A DNA stretch of 64,000 nucleotides from Candidatus Hodarchaeota archaeon (lineage in GTDB: Archaea > Asgardarchaeota > Heimdallarchaeia > Hodarchaeales > Hodarchaeaceae), in the NCBI GenBank assembly GCA_016840285.1, contig JAEOSR010000134.1:23123-87122 (forward strand), written 5' to 3'. Made by a program: the position numbers and the translations under genes. The notes beneath the pieces are model-generated. The model was given only the letters and a program-made list of their open reading frames with translations, searched no databases and had not been told where the DNA came from. Below are positions 45,771 through 54,115 of the stretch, one piece after another (the stretch's first letter is position 1; every line of letters begins with the position of its first letter).

Positions 45771-45862
45771 ATTGCTTCCACGAAGGACTAACTTCCGAGA
45801 AAATGGGTAGGATATTAATCCAAATCCTCTAATATTATTTCAGTTTACAGAGGTTCAAATTA

Positions 45863-47797
45863 ATGAGCAAAGAAAAGGAAAAGCGTTTTAGTCGTGAATT
45901 AGCTATTGACCAATTAAAAGCAGATCTCATAAGCGAATTGCCACCTAATGCTCAGGTGTCTAATGTTGTTTTTGAAGGTCCTTTTGTGGTTATTTATTCT
46001 TTAAATCCAACCGTTCTTATGGAAAATGGGGATATAGTTAAAAGTTTAGCAAAATCATTACGAAAAAGAATTGTCATTAGGTCAGATGTTACGGTACGAA
46101 GGGCTAAGGATGAAGCTGCAGCGAGAATAATAGAGATTGTGCCCGAAAATGCTGAAATTACCAACGTACTTTTTGATGATGAGCTTGGAGAAGTCATCAT
46201 TGAAGCTAAGAAACCTGGCGCGGTTATTGGCCGAAGTGGGATAACCCTTCGAGAAATTGCTCGAGATATTTCCTGGCGTCCAAGAGTTGTGAGATCTCCA
46301 CCTATCCAATCAAAAGTAATAAATTCAATCCGAAAGACCCTTACCAATGAATCAGAACAACGTAAACATGCACTACTCAACATTGGGAAACGTATTCACC
46401 GTTCTAAGGTCATTGAGGATGATTATATTCGATTAACTGGCTTGGGGGGGTTTTCCGAGGTTGGGAGATCATGTATGGTTTTAGAAACTGCTGAAACAAA
46501 AATTCTTATTGATTGCGGAATAAATGTTGGATCTCGTGAACCAAATCAGATGTTCCCATTTTTTAATGTCTCTGAATTTGATATTGCAGAAATTGATGCT
46601 GTACTTATTACTCATGCTCATCTAGACCACAGCGGTATGGTTCCTTTTCTGTTCAAATGGGGGTACCGAGGCCCTGTTTATGCCAATGATGCCACATTAT
46701 CTCTCATGACGCTTCTACAGAAAGATTATATTGAAGTTGCAGGACGAGAGAATAAACTTGTTCCTTATAGTCAGCGTGACATTAAAAGAATGATTTTACA
46801 TACAATAGCACGTCGATATGGAGAGGTTACTGATTTAAGCAATGATATTCGATTAACAATGACTCCAGCAGGACATATTCTTGGATCTTCAATTATGCAC
46901 ATGCATGTTGGTGACGGGAAGTATAACATCGGTATTGCTAATGATTTCAAAGCAAGACGATCAAGATTATTGGATCGAGCAAATACTAAGTTTCCCCGTT
47001 TAGAGGCCATGATCATGGAATCCACTTATGGTGGTCCGAGAGATATTATGCCCAAACGAAATGATGCTGAGATTCAACTAGTCAAGATCATTAATCAAAC
47101 AGTAAGGCGTGGAGGTAAAGTGTTGATTCCCAGCCTAGCTGTAGGTCGACCGCAAGAATTAATGGTCGTTTTAACAAATTATTATCGAAAACGTCAGCTT
47201 GTAGACGTTCCTATTTATTTAGATGGGTTAATCGCTGAAGCAACTGCTATCCATTCATGCCATCCTGAGTATCTATCGTCATATTTACAAGACCAAATTT
47301 TCAACGAAGGCCACAATCCCTTTTTAAGTGAGATATTCCATACTGTAGATAGCCAAAGTGAAAGAAAATCAATTTTAACTGGAAAACCAGTCGTAATTAT
47401 GGCTACGTCAGGTATGCTAACAGGAGGTAATTCTGTTGAATATTTCAAGGAATTAGCAGAGGATCCACGCAACTCGATTGTTTTTGTATCATATCAAGCT
47501 GAAGGAACCCTAGGCCGACGAATAGCTTCTGGAGTAAAAGAAATTCGTAGTATAGAAGATGGACGAATGAAAATGCTCCAAGTAAAAATGGAAATACATC
47601 AGGTCGATGGATTTAGTGGCCACTCAGACAAGAACGAGATAATGAATTATTTCCGTGAACTAAGTCCTAAACCAGAAAGGATCGTTTTAATACATGGTCA
47701 ACGTAATAAATCTCAATCTCTAGCTCAAGCATTATCAAAACGATTTCATATCACAGTCGATGTCCCACAAAACCTCGAAACATTACGGTTCAATTAG
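45863..47797 (+). CDS. fttA: Archaeal CPSF1/FttA beta-CASP ribonuclease
   Basis: This 644-residue protein has the archaeal layout: two N-terminal KH-type domains (about residues 1-175, with PGAVIGRSG), an MBL domain with the full HAHLDHSG zinc site near residue 250, a beta-CASP insertion, and later SGMLTGGNS, GFSGHSDKNE and LIHGQ marks. aCPSF1/FttA cuts nascent RNA at U-rich sites and terminates transcription across archaea. Length matches the family. The long upstream gap may hold its own termination control. The PUA protein gene starts 26 bases after its stop. Confidence 0.95.
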   Translation: MSKEKEKRFSRELAIDQLKADLISELPPNAQVSNVVFEGPFVVIYSLNPTVLMENGDIVKSLAKSLRKRIVIRSDVTVRRAKDEAAARIIEIVPENAEITNVLFDDELGEVIIEAKKPGAVIGRSGITLREIARDISWRPRVVRSPPIQSKVINSIRKTLTNESEQRKHALLNIGKRIHRSKVIEDDYIRLTGLGGFSEVGRSCMVLETAETKILIDCGINVGSREPNQMFPFFNVSEFDIAEIDAVLITHAHLDHSGMVPFLFKWGYRGPVYANDATLSLMTLLQKDYIEVAGRENKLVPYSQRDIKRMILHTIARRYGEVTDLSNDIRLTMTPAGHILGSSIMHMHVGDGKYNIGIANDFKARRSRLLDRANTKFPRLEAMIMESTYGGPRDIMPKRNDAEIQLVKIINQTVRRGGKVLIPSLAVGRPQELMVVLTNYYRKRQLVDVPIYLDGLIAEATAIHSCHPEYLSSYLQDQIFNEGHNPFLSEIFHTVDSQSERKSILTGKPVVIMATSGMLTGGNSVEYFKELAEDPRNSIVFVSYQAEGTLGRRIASGVKEIRSIEDGRMKMLQVKMEIHQVDGFSGHSDKNEIMNYFRELSPKPERIVLIHGQRNKSQSLAQALSKRFHITVDVPQNLETLRFN

Positions 47798-47822
47798 AAG
47801 ATGTCTTAAAGATGGGAAATTC

Positions 47823-48305
47823 ATGCCTTCCCAAAAGGAAATTGGCTCAAAATTCAGAAAAAAAATCATATCTTTAATATTGGCTCCTCAAATATCATCC
47901 GAGGAGTTGAAAGCGAATATACAGTTTTATGCTGAAAATGATGAAGAATCAAGAAGTTTGATATACAATCGAAACTGGGAGGTTAGTTTCTTTTTATTTG
48001 AGAATCATTATTTACCTTCTATCCAATTTATTAGAGAATATCCTACCATCGATTTTCCTATTGTCAAAGTGGATGAAGGAGCAGTTCAATATATCCTAAA
48101 TGGAGCTGACATTTTTGCTCAAGGAATTACTTCAATAGAGGGCAATTTTAGTGATAATACTATCGTACTAGTGAGAAATCCTCAAGATGCAGTGTTGGCA
48201 CTCGGAAAGAGTCTGAAATCCTCTAGTGAGCTTCCTACATTTAAGGGGAAGGCTATTCTTAATATCCATTATCTTGGTGATTCTATTTGGCAAAACAAAT
48301 TCTAA
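47823..48305 (+). CDS. PUA-domain protein of the MCT-1/Tma20 type
   Basis: The chosen ATG gives 160 residues; an in-frame ATG at 47760 would add 21 residues overlapping aCPSF1 and is less likely. The C-terminal 90 residues form a PUA domain (VDEGAVQYILNGADIFAQGI, then FSDNTIVLV and GKAILNIHYLGDSIW). The N-terminal part fits the DUF1947-type pre-PUA domain. Eukaryotic relatives (MCTS1, Tma20) help ribosome recycling and reinitiation. It lies between aCPSF1 and dphB, among translation-related genes. Confidence 0.75.
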   Translation: MPSQKEIGSKFRKKIISLILAPQISSEELKANIQFYAENDEESRSLIYNRNWEVSFFLFENHYLPSIQFIREYPTIDFPIVKVDEGAVQYILNGADIFAQGITSIEGNFSDNTIVLVRNPQDAVLALGKSLKSSSELPTFKGKAILNIHYLGDSIWQNKF

Positions 48306-48351
48306 TATTATCTTCTACTTTCCATTCACCCTTCCTAACAGATGAATAAAA

Positions 48352-49146
48352 GTGTGTGAAACAAATTTTTTTTTCATAGGAATTGGTTTATCTGGACTTA
48401 AAAGTATTACAATAGATACTCTTGATATCTTAAAAAAAATGGATGAAATCTATATTGAAAAATATACAAATTTCGTCTCTGAAGAAATTCCCCCATTCTT
48501 AAACCAAATCCAGACCAAAATTACCATTCTTAACCGAGAAGATTTAGAAGATAACGATCAGTTACTTTTAGAGAGAATTAAAGGAAAATCGGCAGCAATT
48601 TTGATTCCTGGAGATCCATTTATTGCAACAACCCATAATTCTCTTAGAATAGCAGCTATCAAACAAGGATTCAAATGTCGAATTATCCACAATTCCTCCA
48701 TTATAAGTGCTGCGGCTTCTGTTTCTGGATTGTCAGCGTATCGTTTTGGTCGGACTGTGACATGTCCTTTTCCACATAATGCCAGTGATTTTCCATATGA
48801 AATAATCAAGCGTAATGAACAAATAGGTGCGCACACATTAGTCCTTTTAGATATTGAAACAAGGACTGGGAAATTTTTATCTGTGGATGAGGCAATTTCA
48901 ATATTGTTGGGATTAGAAGAAAAGAAACAAGAAACCGTTTTCACAAAAGCCAGTTTAGTAATTGGTCTCGCTCAAATTGGAACTGAAACAGAGTTTATTT
49001 TCCCTGGTATTGCTGATGAAGTAAAAACAGTTGTTTGGAGAGATATCGGGCCTCCTCAAGCTTTAATAGTATGTTCAGAACCTCTTCATTTCGCCGAGGA
49101 AGAAGTCTTGAAGATTTTATGGAATATCGACTTATCAAATCGATAA
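48352..49146 (+). CDS. dphB: Diphthine synthase
   Basis: This 264-residue SAM methyltransferase belongs to the tetrapyrrole-methylase fold. FFIGIGLSGLKSITIDTL opens it in place of the usual FIGLGL, PGDPFIATTH carries the second motif, and SAAASVSGLSAYRFGRTVT follows as in DphB. It trimethylates the precursor on the elongation factor 2 histidine during diphthamide synthesis. The start is GTG at 48352, since no upstream ATG is in frame. It is part of the translation-linked gene block. Confidence 0.92.
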   Translation: MCETNFFFIGIGLSGLKSITIDTLDILKKMDEIYIEKYTNFVSEEIPPFLNQIQTKITILNREDLEDNDQLLLERIKGKSAAILIPGDPFIATTHNSLRIAAIKQGFKCRIIHNSSIISAAASVSGLSAYRFGRTVTCPFPHNASDFPYEIIKRNEQIGAHTLVLLDIETRTGKFLSVDEAISILLGLEEKKQETVFTKASLVIGLAQIGTETEFIFPGIADEVKTVVWRDIGPPQALIVCSEPLHFAEEEVLKILWNIDLSNR

Positions 49147-49194
49147 GAAATTCAATAAAATTCTAATAACTTAATCGATCACTGGTCAATTGAG

Positions 49195-49869
49195 ATGAAT
49201 AGTGAACTAAAACCCACAGATCAGGTTTTCCAGACACTTCTTAAGGAATTTTTGAAATCAGCCTACCTATTAACCTTTCAGAAAGGGAGTTTTAGTCTAT
49301 CTGATTTCTCAAATAGCCTAAAACGATCACATGAGGAAGGATTAGCACTCCTGTCAGTACTCAAGAGCCTTCATATGATAAAATCGGTTACGGATCCACA
49401 GAACCATTATTCTATTACAGATGGAGGTAAGAACAACCTAAAAATAGTTCTGACAGGTGGTGTTTTCGATATTGTACATCTAGGTCACTTGAAAACATTA
49501 AAAGAAGCAAAAAAACATGGTGACGTATTATTTGTAATTGTAGCTTCTGATGAAACTGTAGAAGCGAATAAAGGACGTTTACCCCTTAATAACCAAGCAA
49601 GTCGAGTAGAATTACTTTCACATGTTGACATTGTTGATATTGTAAAGAAAGGAGCTTCTGATGCCAAAAAATTCCTTGATATCGTCATCAAGGTTAAACC
49701 TGATGTAATCATCCTAGGATATGATCAATCGCTCTCAGAGGATAAGTTATTCCAAGCGTTAGTTGATCATGGACTTCAAAATATTGAAATAATCAAATTA
49801 GAAGCCAGAATCCCAAATGAAAAATCTTCTTTGAAATTTAAAAACCTTGACGAACATTCTTTCGAGTAA
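49195..49869 (+). CDS. ribL: FAD synthetase RibL with N-terminal winged helix
   Basis: Residues about 75-200 form a nucleotidyltransferase domain: GGVFDIVHLGHLKTLKEAKK holds the HxGH motif, with VASDETVEANKGR and DVIILGYDQS after it. Archaeal RibL adenylates FMN to FAD. The first 75 residues look like a winged helix (SLSDFSNSLKRSHEEGLALL, then YSITDGGKNN), which is an uncommon addition. The neighbour is the HTH-riboflavin kinase RbkR on the other strand, so both flavin-cofactor steps are convergent here. Confidence 0.83.
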   Translation: MNSELKPTDQVFQTLLKEFLKSAYLLTFQKGSFSLSDFSNSLKRSHEEGLALLSVLKSLHMIKSVTDPQNHYSITDGGKNNLKIVLTGGVFDIVHLGHLKTLKEAKKHGDVLFVIVASDETVEANKGRLPLNNQASRVELLSHVDIVDIVKKGASDAKKFLDIVIKVKPDVIILGYDQSLSEDKLFQALVDHGLQNIEIIKLEARIPNEKSSLKFKNLDEHSFE

Positions 49870-49895
49870 ATAATTCCAAGTCAAACATTGATAAG

Positions 49896-50609
49896 TTATC
49901 GGAGGATAATTTCTAATTCATCTCCATCCTTAATCCCATATGTTGTTTTGACGTGTTCTTCAGCAATTAATTCGATCTGATTGTTATGATGGGTTCTATC
50001 TGGATGAATCAATGCTGCTGATACTTTCTTATTTCCTATTAATAAATAAGTTGGCCAAATAAAAACCTTACCGAATTTCCGTCCTTCTTTTGTGAACTCC
50101 TTTATGAATTTAGAAGGACTACGTAATATGCGTTCGAAATTTCTCAGACTAGATTCTTCTAATAATTGTATATTTAGAGTACCAGGATAAGGTTTAAATC
50201 CTAAAAGTGAGGTAAACTGATTTTGATATTCTTTTTGACTCATGTAATACGCTCCCTCTCCCATTCCTGTGCAAATAGTTCCTTTTAGTATAATTTTCTC
50301 ACTTATTTCTCTTCCATCGGCAGTTAATATCATCCATAGATCGGTAAACACATGTTCAAGTGCTGCTACTCCTATAGGAGTAATTTTTATAGTATTTCCT
50401 CGTTGTTTATAGTTTCGAACAATGTAATTAGCATTTTCCATTTTTGTTAGTTTTCTTGAAGCGCTTTGTTGGGAAATTCCTACTAATTTGCCCAGCTCGC
50501 TTGTTGTACTGAATACTGGACGGCGAATACCCCCCATTTTGCCTATCGCAACAAGTAAGTTTAAATAGTCACTAATCTCAATACTATCTTTATTCTTACT
50601 TTTTACCAT
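49896..50609 (-). CDS. rbkR: RbkR: HTH regulator fused to CTP-dependent riboflavin kinase
   Basis: This is a 237-residue fusion. Residues about 1-90 are a winged helix (SELGKLVGISQQSASRKLTK, then ITPIGVAALEHV). Residues 105-237 are the archaeal kinase domain: GTICTGMGEGAYYMS, GFKPYPGTLNIQLL, and the closing KTTYGIKDGDELEIIL. RbkR makes FMN from riboflavin using CTP, and in several archaea represses flavin genes. The palindrome at 50624-50639 just upstream is a plausible operator for autoregulation. The start is the ATG at 50609. Confidence 0.9.
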   Translation of the reverse strand: MVKSKNKDSIEISDYLNLLVAIGKMGGIRRPVFSTTSELGKLVGISQQSASRKLTKMENANYIVRNYKQRGNTIKITPIGVAALEHVFTDLWMILTADGREISEKIILKGTICTGMGEGAYYMSQKEYQNQFTSLLGFKPYPGTLNIQLLEESSLRNFERILRSPSKFIKEFTKEGRKFGKVFIWPTYLLIGNKKVSAALIHPDRTHHNNQIELIAEEHVKTTYGIKDGDELEIILR

Positions 50610-50623
50610 ATGTATTCATCCAT

Positions 50624-50639
50624 TGAGTCCATATACTCA
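50624..50639. promoter_or_regulatory. Candidate RbkR operator
   Basis: TGAGT and ACTCA are perfect inverted halves around a six-base centre, 15 bases upstream of the rbkR ATG. On the minus strand a TATA-like CTTATAAG lies at 50642-50649, so the palindrome overlaps the expected transcription start. Position fits repression by a dimeric regulator such as RbkR itself. Confidence 0.45.
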
Positions 50640-50841
50640 TGCTTATAAGTTCTATTTTTTTTCGGGTAATTCCTTATTCCTTTCTTCTATGGGTGTGGAC
50701 ATCAATCATATATTATTTTTGTTTTGATGAGTAGAAATCTCATAGATAGTAAAAAGTCATTATTTTTATAACTCCTATTAAAACGAGAAAATGACAGTAC
50801 CAGGGGCGCATAGCTCAGCAAGGTAGAGCGGCGGGCTCTTA

Positions 50842-50879
50842 AAAAGGAACTACACAAAGTACTGTATTCTTTTAGAGTT
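50842..50879 (+). other. Canonical 37/38 intron of tRNA-Lys
   Basis: CTCT (50836-50839) pairs with AGAG (50874-50877) as the four-base central helix. A three-base bulge TAA (50840-50842) is on the 5' side and TTA (50878-50880) is on the 3' side. Outer helix GCGGG/CCCGT and inner AAAGG/CTTTT flank them. This is the exact bulge-helix-bulge form, and cutting after the second bulge base yields the junction A37/A38. Confidence 0.85.
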
Positions 50880-50890
50880 ACCCGTTGGTC

Positions 50891-50921
50891 AACTTGAATC
50901 AAGTGTGTTTCAAGTCTGAAC
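50891..50921 (+). other. Second, variable-region intron of tRNA-Lys
   Basis: Between the anticodon stem (ends 50885) and T stem (starts 50922) lie 36 bases, where a lysine tRNA needs five. About 31 are extra; ACTTGAA and TTCAAGT inside them pair as seven bases. Exact splice points are unresolved and the bulge pattern is not canonical. Boundaries here assume exon bases TGGTC are kept. Confidence 0.55.
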
Positions 50922-51046
50922 GGGGGTTCAAGTCCCTCTGCGCCCGTTAATGACTGTTTCTTAGATAAATAAATATCTGGAGTGGCGGGCCAATAACAAA
51001 TGAACAATTAACAATAGGTGTCGGAATCCCCCTTAAAGATGCTGAA

Positions 51047-52042
51047 ATGGTTCGTCACCTTCTGCTTAAATCTAATCTTCTTCTTCAACAAAAAAAACCA
51101 ATCAAGACACAGGAATTGGTATTTTTTCCTATCACTGATCCCAAGTTAATTCCGAGTCTGTTAGTCGATGTAAATTTTATATTTCAGCAAAAAGAATTTC
51201 CAAGTCGTTTGGAACAGAAACCAGTACGTGAATGTCTTCAAAAAGAATTTCCACATATTAAATGGGAAGAAATCTCCTTAAAATTTGATCAATTGGGTGA
51301 TATTGCAGTTTTGAAATTAGATTCAACCATTACTACCCAATCAATTCGTCAACGAGTAGGTGAATTAATTTTATCTCGCTTTCCCAGACTTAAGGTTGTT
51401 TTAAATAAGAGTGATATTGTTGAAGGAGTCAAACGAATATATCCAATCGAGCATCTAGCAGGGGAGAAAATTTGGCAGACTTGGCATCAAGAATATGGTG
51501 TGTTCATCTTTATTGATTTGCGTGCATATTTCAATCCTCGATTAGCTGAAGAGCATCATCGTGTTGCCATGTCAGTAAACCCAGGTGAGAAGATTCTTGA
51601 CTTATTCACTGGTGTGGGATCGTTTGCATTACACTGTGCAAAAGAATCTCAATGCGATATAGTAGCAATTGATATCAATCCTTATGCAATATATGCCTTG
51701 CAAAGGAGTATAAGAAGAAATAAACTCAAAGGAAATATTTATCCTATTATAGGGGATTCCCTGAATATATTGAAATTAAAAAGTCATTTTGATCGTATAA
51801 TAATAAATCTCCCACAAGTTTCAGTGAATTATCTTCCATATAGTGCAAAACTTCTGAAAAAGAGGGGGATAATTACTTTTTACCAGTTCGTTTCAAAATC
51901 AGAGACTCCTGAAATACAAATTCGTGAGTTAGTCTCAAAAAAGCTAGCTAACATCATTTCTTATAAAGAACAATATTTTAAGGTAGGTAGAGAGGTCTCT
52001 CCTTCTCGAATTCAAGCAAATATTGATCTTCAAATTAAATAA
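51047..52042 (+). CDS. trm5: tRNA (guanine37-N1)-methyltransferase (Trm5 family)
   Basis: This 331-residue enzyme has the Trm5 signatures GDIAVLKL near residue 84, YFNPRLAEEHHRVA near 160, the SAM motif DLFTGVGSFALH and the catalytic-loop NLPQV. It makes m1G37, which prevents frameshifting, and in some archaea feeds wyosine synthesis. The first ATG in frame is at 51047, but about 18 in-frame codons upstream (TIGVGIPLKDAE) also look like Trm5. No ATG, GTG or TTG occurs there, so a non-standard start such as ATA at 50993, after GGAG, is possible. It is 101 bases after tRNA-Lys. Confidence 0.85.
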   Translation: MVRHLLLKSNLLLQQKKPIKTQELVFFPITDPKLIPSLLVDVNFIFQQKEFPSRLEQKPVRECLQKEFPHIKWEEISLKFDQLGDIAVLKLDSTITTQSIRQRVGELILSRFPRLKVVLNKSDIVEGVKRIYPIEHLAGEKIWQTWHQEYGVFIFIDLRAYFNPRLAEEHHRVAMSVNPGEKILDLFTGVGSFALHCAKESQCDIVAIDINPYAIYALQRSIRRNKLKGNIYPIIGDSLNILKLKSHFDRIIINLPQVSVNYLPYSAKLLKKRGIITFYQFVSKSETPEIQIRELVSKKLANIISYKEQYFKVGREVSPSRIQANIDLQIK

Positions 52043-52088
52043 ACGAAGTTTCTTGGCAAATGTTACCATAATCTTGAGGAAAATTCTA

Positions 52089-52757
52089 ATGACAGATCAT
52101 AACGTGGTAAAAGAACGGTTAATTGACCATTACCGACGCAGAGGGTATGTTAAAGACGAAAAATCGTTTAAAGCTTTCATGCGAGTACCACGGGAGAAAT
52201 TTGTCCCAAAGAAATTAGCATCATCCGCGTATGTAGACCATCCTTTACCCTTAATGGATACAGGCCAAACCATTTCTGCTCCACACATGACTATAATGAT
52301 TTTGGACTACCTTGAATTAACTCCTGGTCAAAGAATCCTAGAAATAGGTGCAGGATCAGGTTATCAAGCTGCACTTATTGCAGCTATTGTAGCAGCTGAT
52401 GAGGCCGATGGCCACGTATATTCCATTGAAATTGTCTCGCAATTAATAGAGTTCGCGAGAGAGAACCTAATTAATGCGGGTTTAAACGAGGCCGTTACCA
52501 TTATCGAAGGAGATGGAACACTAGGCTATGAAGAGGAGGCCCCTTATGATCGTGTTATCTTAACAGCTGCTGGTCCAACGGTTCCTCCTCCTTTAATAAA
52601 GCAATTAAAGATTGATGGAACTTTAGTGATGCCCCTAGGTAGACCAGGACTTTGGCAGCAGATGACTCGGTTTCGAAAAGTCAGTGAGAATGAATTAGTC
52701 GAAGAGAGATTATCATCAGTTGCCTTTGTACCACTAAGAGGCAAGTATGGTGTCTAA
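52089..52757 (+). CDS. pcm: Protein-L-isoaspartate O-methyltransferase
   Basis: This 222-residue SAM enzyme repairs isoaspartyl residues. The PCMT marks are MRVPREKFVP, DTGQTISAPHM (substrate loop), LEIGAGSGYQAALIA (motif I), and EGDGTLGYEEEAPYDRVILTAAGP (in pieces). A longer frame begins at 52023 and overlaps trm5, but GAGGA at 52075-52079 is well spaced to the ATG at 52089, so I chose it. It is convergent with the FEN1 gene, overlapping by four bases. Confidence 0.92.
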   Translation: MTDHNVVKERLIDHYRRRGYVKDEKSFKAFMRVPREKFVPKKLASSAYVDHPLPLMDTGQTISAPHMTIMILDYLELTPGQRILEIGAGSGYQAALIAAIVAADEADGHVYSIEIVSQLIEFARENLINAGLNEAVTIIEGDGTLGYEEEAPYDRVILTAAGPTVPPPLIKQLKIDGTLVMPLGRPGLWQQMTRFRKVSENELVEERLSSVAFVPLRGKYGV

Positions 52758-53821
52758 AAAAACTTGTCGAGAGCTTGTTGATCAGCTTTTTGTCTGATTT
52801 TTCGTCTTTTCGAAACCATACGATGGAGTGCTGCTTCTATACGATCCTTGCCAAAATCACGTTCCTCGACCAGAAACTCTAGTATTTTGGAGATCTGAGG
52901 TTTACGAAAAGTGAATTTAATATCTTCATCGACTTCAGGAGATCGAAAATAATCTATAATTCCCTTTGGAGGGTGGGGAAAAACCTTATTGATCGAATAT
53001 TTTACATCTATGTATTCGAGGAGGGAATTTGGTGTACGATATTTATGAATTAATTTTAAAGCAGTTTTTGGACCAATTCCTTTTATTCCACCAGGATTAT
53101 AATCAGTTCCAACAAGAAGCCCAAGCATAATTAATTGGTCTTGATTATCAAAATGCAATTCTTCCAGGAGTTCCCTTAGTATTACTTGTTCTGGCTTTAA
53201 CTCAATGTTGCCTTGCTTCGTCGCTACTCTTCTTCTTGTTACAGTTAAATTTCGAATTACTTTAGGGCTTCCAAATAGAAAGGAATCGTAATCTTGAGAA
53301 GCCACTGCGTCAAGTATTCCTTCCTGTACCATATGAGCCCCTTGAGCTTCAGCTTCAGAAGCAGCTTGAAGTGTAGGAATCCCAAAATACTCGACAAGTC
53401 GTTTTGAGTCATCAATTATTTGAGGGGTAATTTTAGAAGTCACTGCAGCAAATTTCATGGCACTTTCAAGATCTCCTTTGGCAATTGCTTCTTTACGTTT
53501 TAATTCAGCTTCTTTTTTCCGATCTTTTCTGATTTTGATCTCTTTTTCTTTAAAAAATGGAGGTTTACCATCAAAAATAAAAACAGGACGAATTTTATAA
53601 GGTAAGAGATTTGTCAAGCGATAAAAGAGACCAGAGAGATGACTAGTAACATTCCCATCCGAATCCGTAAGATATCCACCTCCAGTTTCACGATATCGAA
53701 TAGGGGCCAAAAATGCGTAAATCATATTATAAGCATCTATACCAATCTTTTTTCCATACAGATCGGAATATTCAATCTCAAGACGACATTTCGTCAACAA
53801 TTTTCCAATTTGAGTGCCCAT
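52754..53821 (-). CDS. fen: Flap endonuclease FEN1
   Basis: This 355-residue nuclease has the N domain (MGTQIGKLL, IGIDAYNMIYAFL, FDGKPPFFK) and I domain (AASEAEAQGAHM, SQDYDSFLFG, LLVGTDYNPGGIKGIGPKTALKLI), with the metal aspartates and glutamates in place. The C-terminus ends QQALDKFF, a PIP box that binds PCNA. It cuts 5' flaps in Okazaki-fragment maturation and base excision repair. The start MGTQIGKL is typical. Confidence 0.94.
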   Translation of the reverse strand: MGTQIGKLLTKCRLEIEYSDLYGKKIGIDAYNMIYAFLAPIRYRETGGGYLTDSDGNVTSHLSGLFYRLTNLLPYKIRPVFIFDGKPPFFKEKEIKIRKDRKKEAELKRKEAIAKGDLESAMKFAAVTSKITPQIIDDSKRLVEYFGIPTLQAASEAEAQGAHMVQEGILDAVASQDYDSFLFGSPKVIRNLTVTRRRVATKQGNIELKPEQVILRELLEELHFDNQDQLIMLGLLVGTDYNPGGIKGIGPKTALKLIHKYRTPNSLLEYIDVKYSINKVFPHPPKGIIDYFRSPEVDEDIKFTFRKPQISKILEFLVEERDFGKDRIEAALHRMVSKRRKIRQKADQQALDKFF

Positions 53822-54009
53822 TTTTTTCCCATTTTATCCATTATTGGAATATCATTACCATTTTCTGAAAAGTATTTTCTCTTAATAGTTTGAAGAGTAA
53901 GATACTAAAAACGATAAAATATAAATTCCTTTTCAATTAAAGGTAATACAGGTTGAAAAAGGAATAAATCTTTCGCTCGGCGATCTTAGTTCAATAATAA
54001 TCATAGAAA

Positions 54010-54084
54010 GGGTCGGTGGTCTAGCCTGGTTATGACACTTGGCTTACACCCAAGAAGTCAGCAGTTCAAATCTGCTCCGACCCA
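54010..54084 (+). tRNA. tRNA-Val (anticodon TAC)
   Basis: GGGTCGG (54010-54016) pairs with CCGACCC (54077-54083) and the discriminator A is 54084. The anticodon stem is CTTGG/CCAAG around CTTACAC, anticodon TAC. T stem AGCAG/CTGCT and loop TTCAAAT are intact. No intron and no CCA are present. It stands 32 bases before ATPase subunit H, on the same strand. Confidence 0.93.
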
Positions 54085-54115
54085 TTTCCCCTACGCCATA
54101 TTTGAGTGTTTGACA

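Larger units (their letters stand above)
45258..45862. other. 605-base gap with promoter-like repeats and hairpins before aCPSF1
   Basis: No protein gene longer than about 20 codons is visible in this stretch. It holds a tandem TATA-like repeat (45385-45422), a second TATA-like TTTAAATATAAAC near 45590-45602, and two inverted repeats (45609-45627; 45745-45770). It may be a long leader of aCPSF1 or carry an independent non-coding transcript. Confidence 0.5.
50804..50946 (+). tRNA. tRNA-Lys (anticodon CTT) with two introns
   Basis: The acceptor stem GGGCGCA pairs with TGCGCCC (50939-50945), and discriminator G is at 50946. D stem GCTC/GAGC, anticodon stem GCGGG/CCCGT, T stem GGGGG/CCCTC and T loop TTCAAGT are intact. 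Anticodon CTT is at 50838-50840. A 38-base insert follows position 37, and 31 extra bases lie in the variable region. No 3' CCA is encoded. A TATA-like ATTTTTATAA lies near 50760-50770. Splicing should be by the tRNA endonuclease. Confidence 0.88.

Noticed and set aside
50702..51007. Minus-strand 101-codon frame
   Set aside because: It covers the tRNA-Lys gene on the opposite strand and is explained by it.
54032..54115. Upstream start for ATPase subunit H
   Set aside because: It would run through the tRNA-Val gene; the coiled-coil homology begins at 54116.
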